A stretch of 20,361 nucleotides of DNA from Butyriboletus loyo (GCA_038093515.1 JBBPSI010000346.1:1-20361); one strand, 5' to 3'. Positions 1 to 10,385 are shown, counted from the first letter of the stretch. Program-made: numbers and translations. The notes: generated from the sequence alone by a model not told the origin.

Positions 1-295
1 GTACACACGATGGGACGGAATGATCCAAGTGACTGCATGCAATACATGTAGATACTCTCCAAGTCACAAGTATGTGGGCATCGATCGTGTGTTTCCTTGA
101 GTTTGTGTCATCTTGCAGGCATCAGTATGAATCCCGATGAGCGCGTCCATGATCGATGGTCATTGATGAAACCTAGACACGGAGGTTGGGGTTGAAGGAC
201 AGTGTTTGATCGATTAGAGCTATTTCAAACCAAACGATGTATGAGGATGTGCATTAGGATGTCCGAGCTACTACAACCGACTTTTGGCAAGGATG
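1..295 (+). repeat. Diverged 3' tail of a further array unit (copy 0)
   Basis: Bases about 50-200 can be aligned with the segments downstream of both WD40 genes (about 8385-8480 and 15615-15770). They share a tract resembling an intron 3' end (TTGA...CTTG[CT]AG) followed by CATCAGTATGA-like sequence. A 16-nt block, ACTTTTGGCAAGGATG at 280-295, recurs exactly at 15789-15804. The match to the WD40 tails is only roughly 70 percent by eye, so this would be an older or faster-evolving copy. No complete gene is visible here. The array probably continues to the left of the window. Confidence 0.5.
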
Positions 296-1324
296 TTAGT
301 ACAATTTCTGGTTCGTCACGCCAGGTTCGACTCTCCCCGATCCATCGCACACGACATATATATCCAGAGTCTAACCAAGTTCAGACGATTCGCCGACGTA
401 TATGTTCCTCGACACATTTGTTGCCAATCATTTACTCGAGAGGCTCCCCAGCGACACGAGCATCACGCTGCGAGGAAACCTTTGCCTCGTTCAAGTTTCA
501 CGAGTGAAGCGACGCGACAAAGAGGTCAAACTTCGGGGGGGGGGCTCGTGCCAGCTCGCCCTCATCGGACGCCATCATTAGTGTGAACTCTCGAGAATGC
601 ATCGGGAAACAGCCCGTCTTGTTCAATATCACTGTCCGGAGGCAGCAGAGGTCCGTGTTTCAAGAACAGTTTTCATTCCTTGTCTGTCGACGTCTACAGA
701 GTCAAAGTGTACTCTATAGACACTAGGTTCCTCGGAATACCTCCCACTCACCATGAATGGACTTGTGTCGGGCATCGGGCATCACGTTCTCCAGTGCACA
801 AAGAATCCGGACGAAACGTATTAGGCCTTCTTTCCGGAACCAAACACATTCCTGCTCGCCAGCGTCCACTCCAGTCTAGGTAACCCAGCGACAAAATGAT
901 TTACTGGGTGTCTGTTCGCCTCGTGACTTCCAAAACCGTTTATCACTCTACCCACGTCGACGCATCTCGAGGTAGTTTGTCAACGGTGGCTTGGCTTCGT
1001 CGATGCATTCCGTCGTCCTTGTAATGGATGTGAGACTCGGCGACAGGTTCGCCAACGTCGAGACTGCGGTGCGTCTCCTCGAAGTGCCAGCATCCTTCCT
1101 CAGCGATCTGGCCAAGATGCCCTAGTAACGGTCACCGTACGAGACCGCACAGATGTACGTCACTCACCAAGCTCGGTTTACCAACTGCGCTTGCACGGTG
1201 TTTCTGTTCCGTCGTCGCTCGTGGCCATGTTCCTCGACATTTACATTTGCTGTGCTTGGTTAGATCGAAAAGAACCTATCTCTAAGAAGGGACGAAGGAA
1301 ATCGAAATGGTGATCTGCCTGGAG
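296..1324. other. Unassigned segment without recognisable gene
   Basis: This stretch of about 1 kb has no counterpart in the other units. Only short open frames are present on either strand. One minus-strand frame around 760-1125 and one plus-strand frame around 1000-1125 read like real protein for 30-50 residues, but both run into stops and neither resembles a family I know. A run of ten G lies near 534-543. It may be a decayed gene or plain intergenic DNA; I cannot assign a product. Confidence 0.5.
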
Positions 1325-1840
1325 TAGTATGTACATCTTCTCGTAGTTTGACCGACTTTCTCTGTGCTTCATTCTGAGTCGACTTCCACGACGGAAGAGT
1401 TTACATGACAGACAGGTCGTTTTTCGTGCCAGGTGATGGTGCTGATGGTTGAGTTCCCCATCACACTTCTGATGATCGAAGCAAACGAATGAGAGGGTGA
1501 CCCGAAACCGATGCCAGCGCCAGGGACATGATGCAAGCTAAGGACATCAGAAAAATAAGGGAGTGAAAGGAAGAAGCAGTCGATACAACTGGATGAGGAT
1601 ATGAAAAGGTGGCGCGAAGTAATAACAAGGAAATCAGAATTACTAAATGAGTGACTGGCGAGCGCCATCGCAACGAGAATATACACATTGCAAGTGCGGT
1701 GTTGAGCCATGAGAATAAAGACGCAGAGAGTAAAGTGAAGAAGGATCCGTGCCCACCCACCGCGCTGAGATCAGGTGCGGCTGCAGCGACAGGCCAGCCT
1801 GGGGCGTTTGGGGAGATAGTGTTGGGGGCGGGGTTGAGGG

Positions 1841-2200
1841 AAGATACGAGCGAGACACGACTTCCTGGGTGAACAGAGGGGTGCAAAGGATATCGAATGG
1901 GGTGCAGAGGATGACGAGACGCTAGCGAAGGAGAGGAGGATTGGATTGGCGCAGTGTCGATGGAGATCAACCCGGATGTAGGAATTTGCATGGATGAGAT
2001 GCAGGAATTCTTGAAGAATATGGGTTTGGAGGGGTCCCTAGTTCGGACCACGCACGAAACCACCATACACGCTCGCGGCAATATTACGAGTGCTTTCCCA
2101 GGTAGTTCGACCGAGAGGTGGTATCCATATGCCCCAGCCTGGGCCGGCACCTACAAATTAGCTCTACAAGATGGCACCATAGAATGAGGTAGTGGCGCTC
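1841..2200. repeat. About 360-bp segment present only in unit 1
   Basis: Unit 2 reads straight from a GGTTGAGGGA-like sequence into GGGAAGGCCACAGAGC at about 9082-9105. In unit 1 the same two sequences are separated by about 360 bp, with GGGA-like sequence at both junctions. Within it a plus-strand frame of 77 codons (1954-2187) has an acidic helix-like stretch (DEMQEFLKNMGLEGSL), but there is no known domain. Either unit 1 gained an insertion or unit 2 suffered a deletion between short direct repeats; the sequence alone does not decide. Confidence 0.55.
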
Positions 2201-2689
2201 GGGAAGGCCACAGAGCTTTTGCCAATTGGCTGGGCGGCGTGAATATCTCCATGTGGCATGCCCATCGTGACCATAGCACCATGCCATATCACCATACACG
2301 TTCCCCCGGGCATCCTTCACTAACCATTTGCGTCGTATGCTGGGGAACAACCATCTCGTACGCACGTTTCGCGACAAGAGCACGCTGAGGTGCTGCGAGG
2401 CATGCAGGATGGTTGCTAGATTGAACTGGAACCATCGGAGTCATGCCCAGGCACGTTGACCGCTGAACTACGACCACGCGGCCCCGAGTCCCACAGCTAT
2501 GTCTTCGGATGAGTTGTGAATATCTGGGCATGCTATCCAAGATCTTTCCTAGAGTGCGATCTTCATTTTTTGTGACTGAAAGCTCCAAGCCAAATAGAGC
2601 ACGGTCAGTGCACAAGTACAAGTTCCAACTCAACAGAGTGTGAAAAGAGGTGTGTGAGTTCGCGATTCCATCCCAATAAACCATCTGTC

Positions 2690-3530
2690 TCATCATCCCC
2701 TTTGTTCCGCAACCACCGTCACAGAGCGAATGTTGCCAGTCATAGTGACAAGATGTTAAATGATTGCGACTTGAACCCAGGCCAGAGGGTCGCGAGCCGG
2801 TGCAGAGGGTGAGAGTGAAGACGCCGACGACATGCGTTGAACAGGGAAGCCCAGCGAGCCGCCTGACGTGGCAAAGAATGCCAGTGGACGAAACAACCAG
2901 CCGCGGGTCCAGTCAAGAGATTGTAAACGTCGAACTCACAGGACTGAGGTACGATTATCCGAGAGGTCACTGAAGCGTTCCTTCCGTTCATGATGATGAT
3001 GGGGCCCACTGCTAGCGGCGATTGAAAATCACTTGCGACGTCGATGCCTCCAACTTCCACCCTTTGGCATTTGGGCGAGGTCAACGAGCTCCCCAAAGTT
3101 GAACGTATTGCGCAGTGTGCAAATGTGGATTCAATGTCCTTCGTCTTCTCGAATCCCGGCATGATGAATGACCTTGCATTCACATTGGTGCTCATTGCCA
3201 GGTTTTTCGAATCAATGATCATTGGTGCTCACTCCCTTTTTACTTCACGATAACTCTAGGTTCAGTCGGGGCACACGCAGTCCACAAGACGACGCGGCTT
3301 GCTCTCTGATCAGTGGGAAGGGGCAACCATCTGATCTGAAGCCCTTGTAAGTTGAGTTTATGTCCCCCATTGTCCCCCTGGCCCGTGTATTGACGCGATC
3401 TACACGTCGTGGTCGTGCGTGTCGATTCATCCACGAAAAAGACAGAACATAGAACGGAGTGTGACGCTGTCATCGTTTGTTGGGGAAGAATGGATAGAAC
3501 GTCGAGCATATATGAATCATGGTAGGCAAC
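2690..3530. other. Highly conserved non-genic block (partner 9460-10240)
   Basis: This is the best conserved part of the spacer, about 93 percent identical over 2701-2940 and about 96 percent over 3044-3253 by hand comparison with unit 2. That is higher than the WD40 coding exons. Open frames exist on both strands, namely a minus-strand frame of 160 codons at 2740-3222 and a plus-strand frame of 69 codons at 3044-3253. The minus frame is split in unit 2 by a deletion of about 25 bp plus small insertions. The 69-codon plus frame is intact in both copies. I do not recognise either product. Confidence 0.5.
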
Positions 3531-3682
3531 TTCTTTCAGGTTCTTTGGCTCTATCTTTGATTGACCAGGCTCAGTAGGACTCCCTCTCTGTCTATGTTTT
3601 CCTACCTGGATCGATTCTCAACGTACGAATATCCAAGCTGGTCGGCAAAAGAATTGGTGGTATATATTATAGATAGGACATT

Positions 3683-5246
3683 ATGTTCGAATTCACGATG
3701 GGGTCTGACGTTCTGAACAATCCTTACCACGTCAGAGTGATACGCCCACAACTCACTCTTAATATCGGGATGTCGTATCCCGAGTTGCGGGACGAGATCA
3801 TCAAGGCTTTCGACGAAATATTGACCTCAAAAACAATGGTAACATGTTTCCTGTCATCAGAAGTAACAAGTCACTCATATTGGATGGCAGAGTATTCCAG
3901 CATTGAGGACCGTTCAACAGATCATATGCAGGGTTAGCCACAGATCATTCCACTCTGTATGCATTCCCTTTTTTTCCCGCTTGCGTTTTCGAGCCTTCAT
4001 CGTAGGTCGTAATCCGGATTTCTTGGCTCTCGATACCCAGTATACTATAGATGCTGCCACACACAGTGTTGTCATCGGGCTTTTCCCAAAATCTCTGAAA
4101 CCGTACGTCGCTGATGAGTGGCTGTCCACGGAACTGTCCTCAGATTCTTGACAGTCTAGCTGCCCGTTTTGTTACAAACATCCCTAAGACCATTAGGCGG
4201 GGTGTGGGGGCATCTTCGTCCAATCATTGAGGAGCAACGAAAATACCTGAACGAGTACGGGAAGGACTGGACTGAGAATCCACGTCGGCCTTATGTGGGG
4301 GCGGCACTATGTCTACCCTGTTTTTTTTTTCTCTTTGTAGAACGAACCCCTACCACAGCCTATAGGCGGCGGACGAAAAGAGCCCAAACGCCACGATTGA
4401 GACCTTGACGAACCGCGTGCTAATAGCATTCACGTTGCGTGCTTGGTGTGCGACATTCACTTCATCCACTGCGTCACAGACATCATCCAACGTACGTGCG
4501 ACTTTGTGACCCTGTCTTGGTCGTTTGGTCATGCTCGCACTTTAGGTCTTCACAAATGTGTTCTACAATCTAGCGGTGAACGCTCACTATGTGCAGCCCC
4601 TCCGCAAAGAAGTGGATGTTATCGTCGAGAAAGAGGGATGGCCGAAAACGTCCGTGGGCAAGATGCGCACAATCGACAGTTTCCTCAAGGAGAGTATACA
4701 CACGGAAAGCATGAGCATTCGTCAGTCACTTCCCCCCTCACGCTGTCAATGCATATCTAAATCTATATTCTAGTAGGCTCGATACACGAGGCTAAAAAGG
4801 ACGTCACGTTCTCCGACTGGACATTGATCCTGAAAGACACTAGGGTGATTACGGGCCTCGACGTTGCATTACGACGACGCATTGTACGAAAACCCAGAGG
4901 TATTTGATCCAATCTGGTTTGCAAACATGGACGAAGACGATGAGGACGGCGCGAGGCATCAGTTTGTTGCCACTTTCCGCGGGTATTTATCCTTTGGACA
5001 TGGTCGACATGCGTGGTGCGCTCGTCTGTCAGGGCCAATCGCCATTCACACCTGTACTGATTTTTTTCTTCTTCGCGAGTCCTGGTTGATTCTATGCCGC
5101 AATTGAACTCGGAGCGGTGTTGTATCGTTACGACGTACGCTACCAAGGTAGAGGAGAATACGACTCGTCCACGGAGCATGCACATCAGGTCTGCGATCAC
5201 ACCCGACTCCATGGCTAAAGTGGTGTTCAGAAAGTGGACTCGCTAG
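3683..5246 (+). pseudogene. Cytochrome P450 pseudogene, copy 1 (ent-kaurene oxidase-like)
   Basis: Fragments in the right order match a fungal microsomal P450. They are an EFTMG...NNPYHVRV block near 3690-3750, a NIGM...ELRDEI block, the IQYTID-like segment near 4035, a HLRPIIEE-like segment near 4215, the VLYNLAVNA...EEV-like segment near 4560-4640, and ENPEVFDP near 4890. The heme-loop sequence FGHGRHAC has its Cys codon split by an intron (5016-5079). Lesions are clear. The N-terminal third is deleted at about 3673. An extra G shifts the frame near 4200. The helix-K ExxR arginine is His (4699-4701). An in-frame TGA lies three codons after the heme Cys (5087-5089, where copies 2 and 3 have CGA). 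The original stop is TAG at 5244-5246. The family function is heme-thiolate monooxygenation in the ER membrane; this copy cannot make it. Confidence 0.9.
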
Positions 5247-6247
5247 GACGGGAGTGGACATTGTCGATATACAGTGAATGTCTGATATTGTAGGCTTTCA
5301 ACAGGACGCTATTTATATCTATAGAACCCACATCATTCAAGCTGGTGATCGCGTCCAGTTGTAGTCTGATCAGGGATCCACTTGTGCCCACCCCCGAGCC
5401 GGGCCTGACTTCAATTGGCCGGACGCCAATCAAGGTTCAGGCTGTATCCTAGGCGCAATTTTGCCTGGACTTGAAACCCGGGTGTACAAGGCCCGAAGGC
5501 TCGGCGTCGGCGTTCTTGTTAGGCTGTGGGCAATCACTGCCCGAGACGTCCGGAAGCGTCGATGTGCGTTTCCTGCCATTTCCATCTACGTGGAGGGTGT
5601 CCGCAGCGGATGGAGGGCAAAATGAGGGAACGGGGGTACTGGTACAGCCGAGAGCTTGTGCTTCCCTGAATGCAGCAATCAATATCCATTGGGAAGAGTC
5701 AGACACGACGCTATCACATCTTCTCCGTGGGCAGAACAGAGTGAGGGGTGTATTCGAGAAATACCGGGTGGAGCTTACTGGGGAAGTGGTGGGGGGGTGC
5801 CCAAACGTGGTAAGGCACCTGAGACTGAAGGACGATCAATTGTCGACGGCAGAACCAGTTGGCAGGGATAAGATGAGACGGTCGAGGGGCTCTGGCCCTG
5901 GAGAATTTCGTCAAGGAACCATATTTTGTGTGCGAGATGTTGCAAGGTGGTCGTTGAACGTGAGTTGTACACTCCGTAAACCGAGTCCTGAAGCCGAGAT
6001 ATGGCGAGCAATCGCAGACCGCCCTTGGCAAAGAAGGCAAGTTTGGCCGATGTTGACTGTGTACGTAGTCGTCGCAACGAGGTCACCTACCCCGGGATGC
6101 GAGTAAGAAAGCGCCAAAAACACGAGGCACCTGACCATATAGAGAACAAGGAAACATGTTTATACAGCAGCTTTGCGCACCACGAGTGAACCGAAACACC
6201 GTGCTCCTTGACATTTGAACACCAACGATTGTGTGCCATCGCTGAGA
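5247..6247 (+). other. P450 3' flank and upstream region of WD40 copy 1
   Basis: This interval separates the P450 stop from the WD40 start and is conserved in all three units. It must contain the WD40 promoter and 5' leader. The last 65 bp are strongly shared: CTCCTTGACATTT, then ACACCAACGATTG in copies 1 and 2, and finally GAGAATG at the start codon with A at -3. A CATATAGAG sequence near 6136 could serve as a TATA-like element, but copy 2 lacks it. A plus-strand open frame (5471-6106) is shared in part with unit 2 (12754-13149), which has a TAG at its equivalent position, and is broken further in unit 3. It has no known domain and I do not call it a gene. Confidence 0.5.
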
Positions 6248-8368
6248 ATGTCGTCGACGAATACCAGTGCGTAGTAGTTTTATGGAGTGATTGAGTATAT
6301 ACTGACAATTCAGCAAGACCAAACGATAGTACTTGACACTGGCCACAATGGGTATGTATTCGCAGTTGCGTTCCACCCCGACGGAAAGCATGTTTTAGGC
6401 GGAAGTGAGGGTGGGATTCGACAATGGCGACTTGCGGACAGCCAAGAGGTCGGACAGCAAATGGGAATGAAGCTGTACGCGATTTCTGCGTCAGGGAATC
6501 ACAAATGGATCATATGTGGCACTGACGGGGAGGGGGCAAGTGTGTGGGATGCAGAGCTGCACAAAAAAGTGATCAGTGTGGAGGGCAGCAATTCTGTGTT
6601 CGCGGTCGATGTCTCCCCGGATTCGGCCAGATTTGCCACTGGGACTATAAACAGGGAAGCAAGCATTTGGAGTCTCACAAGCGGGCAGAGACTCGTTGGC
6701 CCGTTCCAACACGACGACCTGGTCACCGGAATCAAATTCTCGCTGAATGGCGACCACATCGCCACTGCCACTTATGGGAGCTCCATCCGAATTTTCAACA
6801 GTCACAATGGCGAGCAACTCCTCATCATCCAGACTGAGACCTGCGGGGGTGTGTCCACTCCACTCGCATGGTCAGCTGATGATCAGCAAATTTTTGCCAC
6901 ATCCCAAGACCACAAAATCAGATCATTCGACAGCTCCACTGGGTCCCAACTCGCTGAATCGCCGATTCTCTATGATGACCGCGGGGGCATCTTCCCTCTC
7001 GCTCTAGCCGCAAATGGCAAATTCATTGCTGCATTCATACAGCATTCAATTTCGTTCCTCGACACATCAACACTGACTCTGATTGACCCTGTCATTGAGG
7101 ACAGTGAAGAGTTACGCTCCATTGCTGTCTCCCCAGACAGCCGCTATCTCGTGACTGGACGAAATGATGGGAAAATTGTGATACGTGATCTCAGCAACAT
7201 TCTACCAGACCTGTATGGACCTTTCCATGTAAGTACTTGTGCCTTTCCAGTCCTATCATGTTGGATAAGTCCCCACATTGACAAAATATGTTAGACATCT
7301 ACTGGTGAGCGAGTACAACACGACGAGCAACCTTCGACATCGGGTGCCCATGATGATCAACCGCCTGATTCAAATTCGGTACAAGTTTGTCATTCTGTCA
7401 CCAAAATGGTTGCGCTGACCGTATTATGTACATATAACAGCAAGATCGTGATGTCCTCGATGTATGAATTCATTTGTTGTAACCATGAAGTGAGTGTTCA
7501 TGATGGTATAGGTCGAGGTGCCATCAAGCACGCCAGGTCCTCAATTCGACTTTGACGAGGTTCGTCAACACTTCATTCTTCTCTTATCCGTGTGTTGACT
7601 CTGCTGCAGCCACCGTCCCCTTCTTCCGCCCATCCCCGGGAGGATGAGGTACCGAGGTCTGCGGACCGAAATTTTGACACTGTCGGGTCACGCCATGGTC
7701 TTTCGATATTCAAATGGTTTCTACGGAGGAAGAGTGACCGGGACGCCACTGCACATCAGCCTGACCGACGGTCCAGAAAATCGCGTCAGCCTGCGGATCG
7801 TCAATCACCTCCTCGCTCATCGGCGAGATTGGAAGTCACCGATGAAGGACCTTCGAGGATGGCCGCAGCTCAACCTAATAAAGTATTACAGTGTTTTTCA
7901 TTCGGATCCGGTGCGTCTAACATATCATCTTAGCGATCTGTTGCAACAAACCCCACAAGGCCAAAGGTTGGTTGTCCCTCGAATGCGTATGCAGGGACTT
8001 ATCACACGTCACAGTCAAAGCGTAAATCCCGTCGCAAGGTCGTTGTTCCCAACCGTCCAAACCAAGATACTTCACACAGCGGACAAGGTGTTGCGGATCC
8101 AAGTGCAACGGACCCGGTGAGTTTTTTCTCGTGATGTGGACCTCGCGTCATGACAGCTCACGTCGTACTAGGTGCAACAACCAAAGGATCGTTCTCAACC
8201 ATCAGCCGAGAGGGTCTATGTAACGGTGCGCATCACTTTTCTTTGACCTACATTGTTATAGTTACAGTAGACCAGCGTCAACAAGGATCAGGCGATGCTA
8301 CCATTTCATTCAGGTTACCCGCATGGATGTTGTGTCTTTGCTCAGATGCACATGACGAGACCCATTGA
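6248..8368 (+). CDS. WD40-repeat protein, single seven-bladed propeller with disordered tail, copy 1
   Basis: My model gives 561 residues from nine exons: 6248-6266, 6318-7228, 7295-7378, 7441-7461, 7512-7559, 7610-7882, 7934-8116, 8172-8225 and 8276-8368. All introns are GT-AG, 50-66 nt. Residues 1-7 come from exon 1. Seven degenerate blades follow at about 15-45, 56-87, 98-126, 140-167, 184-212, 229-257 and 271-298, each ending in a W/F-type d-strand (IRQWRL, SVWDAE, SIWSL, RIFNS, RSFDS, SFLDT, VIRDL). The tail (311-561) is rich in P, S, Q, D and R. It has basic patches (FLRRK; KRKSRRK) and ends in an aromatic/Cys stretch (WMLCLCS). This matches the layout of basidiomycete WD40 families as I remember them. 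Such propellers are protein-binding platforms; no catalytic domain and no NACHT domain is present. The start ATG has A at -3, and intron 1 must end at AAG (6317) to stay in frame. The last intron is the least certain part. Confidence 0.82.
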
Positions 8369-8556
8369 TGTCTCCGAGGTAACCCCGTACGCGTGTATAC
8401 TACTCTAAATGGAAAGCCTATGGACATCGAACGTGTAGTATTTTTGACTTCGTGTCACCTTGTAGCAGCAGTATAACCACTGATAAGCCCATCCGTGATT
8501 GAGCTCGCCGGGGTGTTCTTTGAATGGAGTCTGTACACATAGAGGTCTTTCGCTGA

Positions 8557-10385
8557 GCTTCATTCTGCGTCGACCTCAATGACGGATGAGTTTACATGCT
8601 CGACAGATCGTTTCTCATGCTAGGCGGATGGTGCTGATGGTTCAGGCGAGTTCCCCATCGCACTTCTGATGATCGAAGCAAACGAACAAGAGGGTGTCCC
8701 AAACCCGATGCCAGCGCCAGGGTCATGATGGAAGCTAAGCAAGGAAAAGAACATCAGAAAAATAAATGAGTGAAAGGAAGAAGCAAGCGAGACAACTGGA
8801 TCAGGGATATTTAAAAAGTGGCGCAAAGTAATGCTGGGAGACATTCAGGAAAATAGAATTATTAAATGAGTGACTGGCGAGCGCCATCGCGGCGAGAATG
8901 TACACATTGCGAGTGCGGTGTCGATCCACGAGAATAAAGGCGCAGATAGTACAGTGAAGACAAAGGGGAAAAGAAGGATCCATGCGCACCCATCGCGCTC
9001 GAACGCTGCGCTGAGACAAGGCAAGGAGGTGCGGCTGCAGCGACAGGCCAGGGCGTATGAGGCGATAGTGTCGGAGGCGAGGTTGAGGGAGGGAAGGCCA
9101 CAGAGCTTCCTATTGGTTGGGCGGCATGAATATCTCCATGCTGGGCATGCTCATCGTGCCCATCGGCACCATGCTGCCCATATCACCTACACGACCCCCC
9201 ACTGTACACACTTCCCCTACTCCTCCGCCATACGCACAACCACCCCTCCCAAACCTGACATTCGAGCTGTGCTCCGGGCATTCTTCTGGATATCTGGGCA
9301 TGCCATCGAAAATCTTTCCTAGAGTGCGATCTTCACCGTTTTGTGATCGAAAGCTCCAAGCCAAACAGAGCACGGTCAGTACACAAATTCCAACTCAATG
9401 GAGTGCGAAAGGAGGTGTATGAATTCGTGATTCCATCCCAATAAACCGTCTGTCTCATCATCCCCTTTGTTCCGCAACCACCGTCACAAAGCGAATGTTG
9501 CCAGTCATAGTGACAAAATGTTAAATGATTGCGACTTGAACCCAGGCCAGAGGGTCGCGAGCCATTGCAGAGGGTGAGAGTGAGGACGCCGACGAAATGC
9601 GTTGGACAGGGGAACCCAGCGAACAGCCTGACGTGGCAAAGAATGCCAGTGGACGAAGCAACGAACCGCGAGTCGAGTCAAGAGATTGTAAACGTGGAAC
9701 TCACAAGTCACTGAAGCGTTGAGCCCTTCCGTTCATGATCATGATGGGGCCCACTGCTAGCGGCGATTGAAAATCACTTGCGACGTCGATGCCTCCAACT
9801 TCCACCCTTTGGCATTTGGGCGAGTTCAACGAGCTCCCCAAAGTTGAACGTATCCCGCAGTGTGCAAATGTGGATTCAATGTCCTTCGTCTTCTCGAATT
9901 CCGGCATGATGAATGGCCTTGCATTCACATTGGTGCTCCTTGCCAGGTTTTTCGAACCAATGATCATTGGTGCTCACTCCCTTTTTACTTCACGATAACT
10001 CTAGGTTCAGTTGGGGCACATGCAGCTTGCTCTCTGATCAGTGGGAAGGGACAACCATCTGATCCGAAGCCCTTGTAAGTTGAGTCCATGTCCCCCGTTG
10101 CCCCCCTGGTTCATGACGCAATCCGCACGTCGTGGTCGTATGTATCGATTCGTCTACGAAAAAGGCAGAACATAGAACGGAGGGTGGCGCTCTCATCGTT
10201 TGTTGGGGAATAGTGGATAGAGCGTTGAGCACGTATGGATCGTTGTAGGCAACTTCTTTCAGGTTCTTTGGTTCTATCTTTTATTGACCAGGCTCGGTAG
10301 GATTCCCTCTCGCCTACGCTTTCCTACCTGGATCGATTCTCAACGTACGGACGTCCATGCTGGTCGGCAAAAGAGTTGGTGATAT
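8557..10385. other. Spacer block of unit 2, no supported gene
   Basis: This block aligns with 1366-3672, but it lacks the 360-bp segment at 1841-2200 and the roughly 25 bp near 2950 of unit 1. A plus-strand frame at 9117-9422 is rich in Met and Pro (for example RPPTVHTSPTPPPYAQPPLP). It is not open in unit 1 and I reject it as a gene. The stretch 9460-10240 is the well conserved part. Just before the P450 relic (10250-10380) the sequence GGTTCTTTGG...TTGACCAGGCTC is shared with 3540-3570. Confidence 0.55.

Larger units (their letters stand above)
1366..3672. other. Spacer block of unit 1, no supported gene
   Basis: This is the left part of the unit, alignable to 8557-10385. It starts with a block shared with unit 2 (1366-1840), then holds the copy-1-specific insert (1841-2200), a poorly conserved stretch (about 2290-2510), and a well conserved stretch (about 2510-3672). 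Several open frames of 70-230 codons exist on both strands. None has a recognisable domain, and the longest (minus strand, 1461-2150) is not preserved in unit 2. I treat the block as non-coding or as relics of an unrecognised gene. Confidence 0.55.
1325..8490 (+). repeat. Segmental duplication, unit 1 (spacer, P450 relic, WD40 gene)
   Basis: This unit aligns with 8530-15725 at an offset of 7191 at its left side (1366 against 8557), 7248 at the WD40 start codon and 7230 at the WD40 stop. The changing offsets reflect internal indels. Relative to unit 2 it carries an extra segment of about 360 bp at 1841-2200. It lacks about 640 bp that in unit 2 encode the P450 N-terminus. Identity varies by block: about 93-96 percent in 2690-3500 and visibly lower (mid to high 80s) in the P450, upstream and WD40 blocks. 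No transposase, reverse transcriptase or terminal repeats were seen, so this looks like ordinary segmental tandem duplication rather than a mobile element. Confidence 0.88.

Noticed and set aside
534..543. Run of ten G, and the similar run at about 16804-16811, as functional G-quadruplex elements
   Set aside because: Single homopolymer runs with no further spaced G tracts; no support for function.
1461..2150. 229-codon minus-strand open frame
   Set aside because: It is not open in unit 2, spans the copy-specific insert, and is of low complexity without a domain. It looks like a chance frame.
2755..2800. tRNA-like sequence on the minus strand (GGGTTCAAGTCGC)
   Set aside because: Only a GCGAC/GTCGC hairpin forms; there is no D arm, anticodon arm or acceptor stem.
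5471..6106. 211-codon plus-strand frame upstream of WD40 copy 1
   Set aside because: Partly shared with unit 2 but interrupted by a stop there and shifted in unit 3; no recognised domain. Kept only as a note.
6287..6400. Frameshift at the start of the WD40 gene in all copies (an apparently missing A in ACCAAACG after MSSTNTSA)
   Set aside because: Using donor GTGCGT at 6267 and the AAG acceptor at 6317 gives an open frame in all three copies without any missing base.
6248..8368. NLR-type gene with a NACHT domain upstream of the WD40 repeats
   Set aside because: No P-loop or NACHT-like frame exists between the P450 relic and the WD40 start; the gene encodes one propeller plus a tail.
9117..9422. 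Met/Pro-rich plus-strand protein in unit 2
   Set aside because: The equivalent region in unit 1 is diverged and not open, and there is no splice or start evidence.
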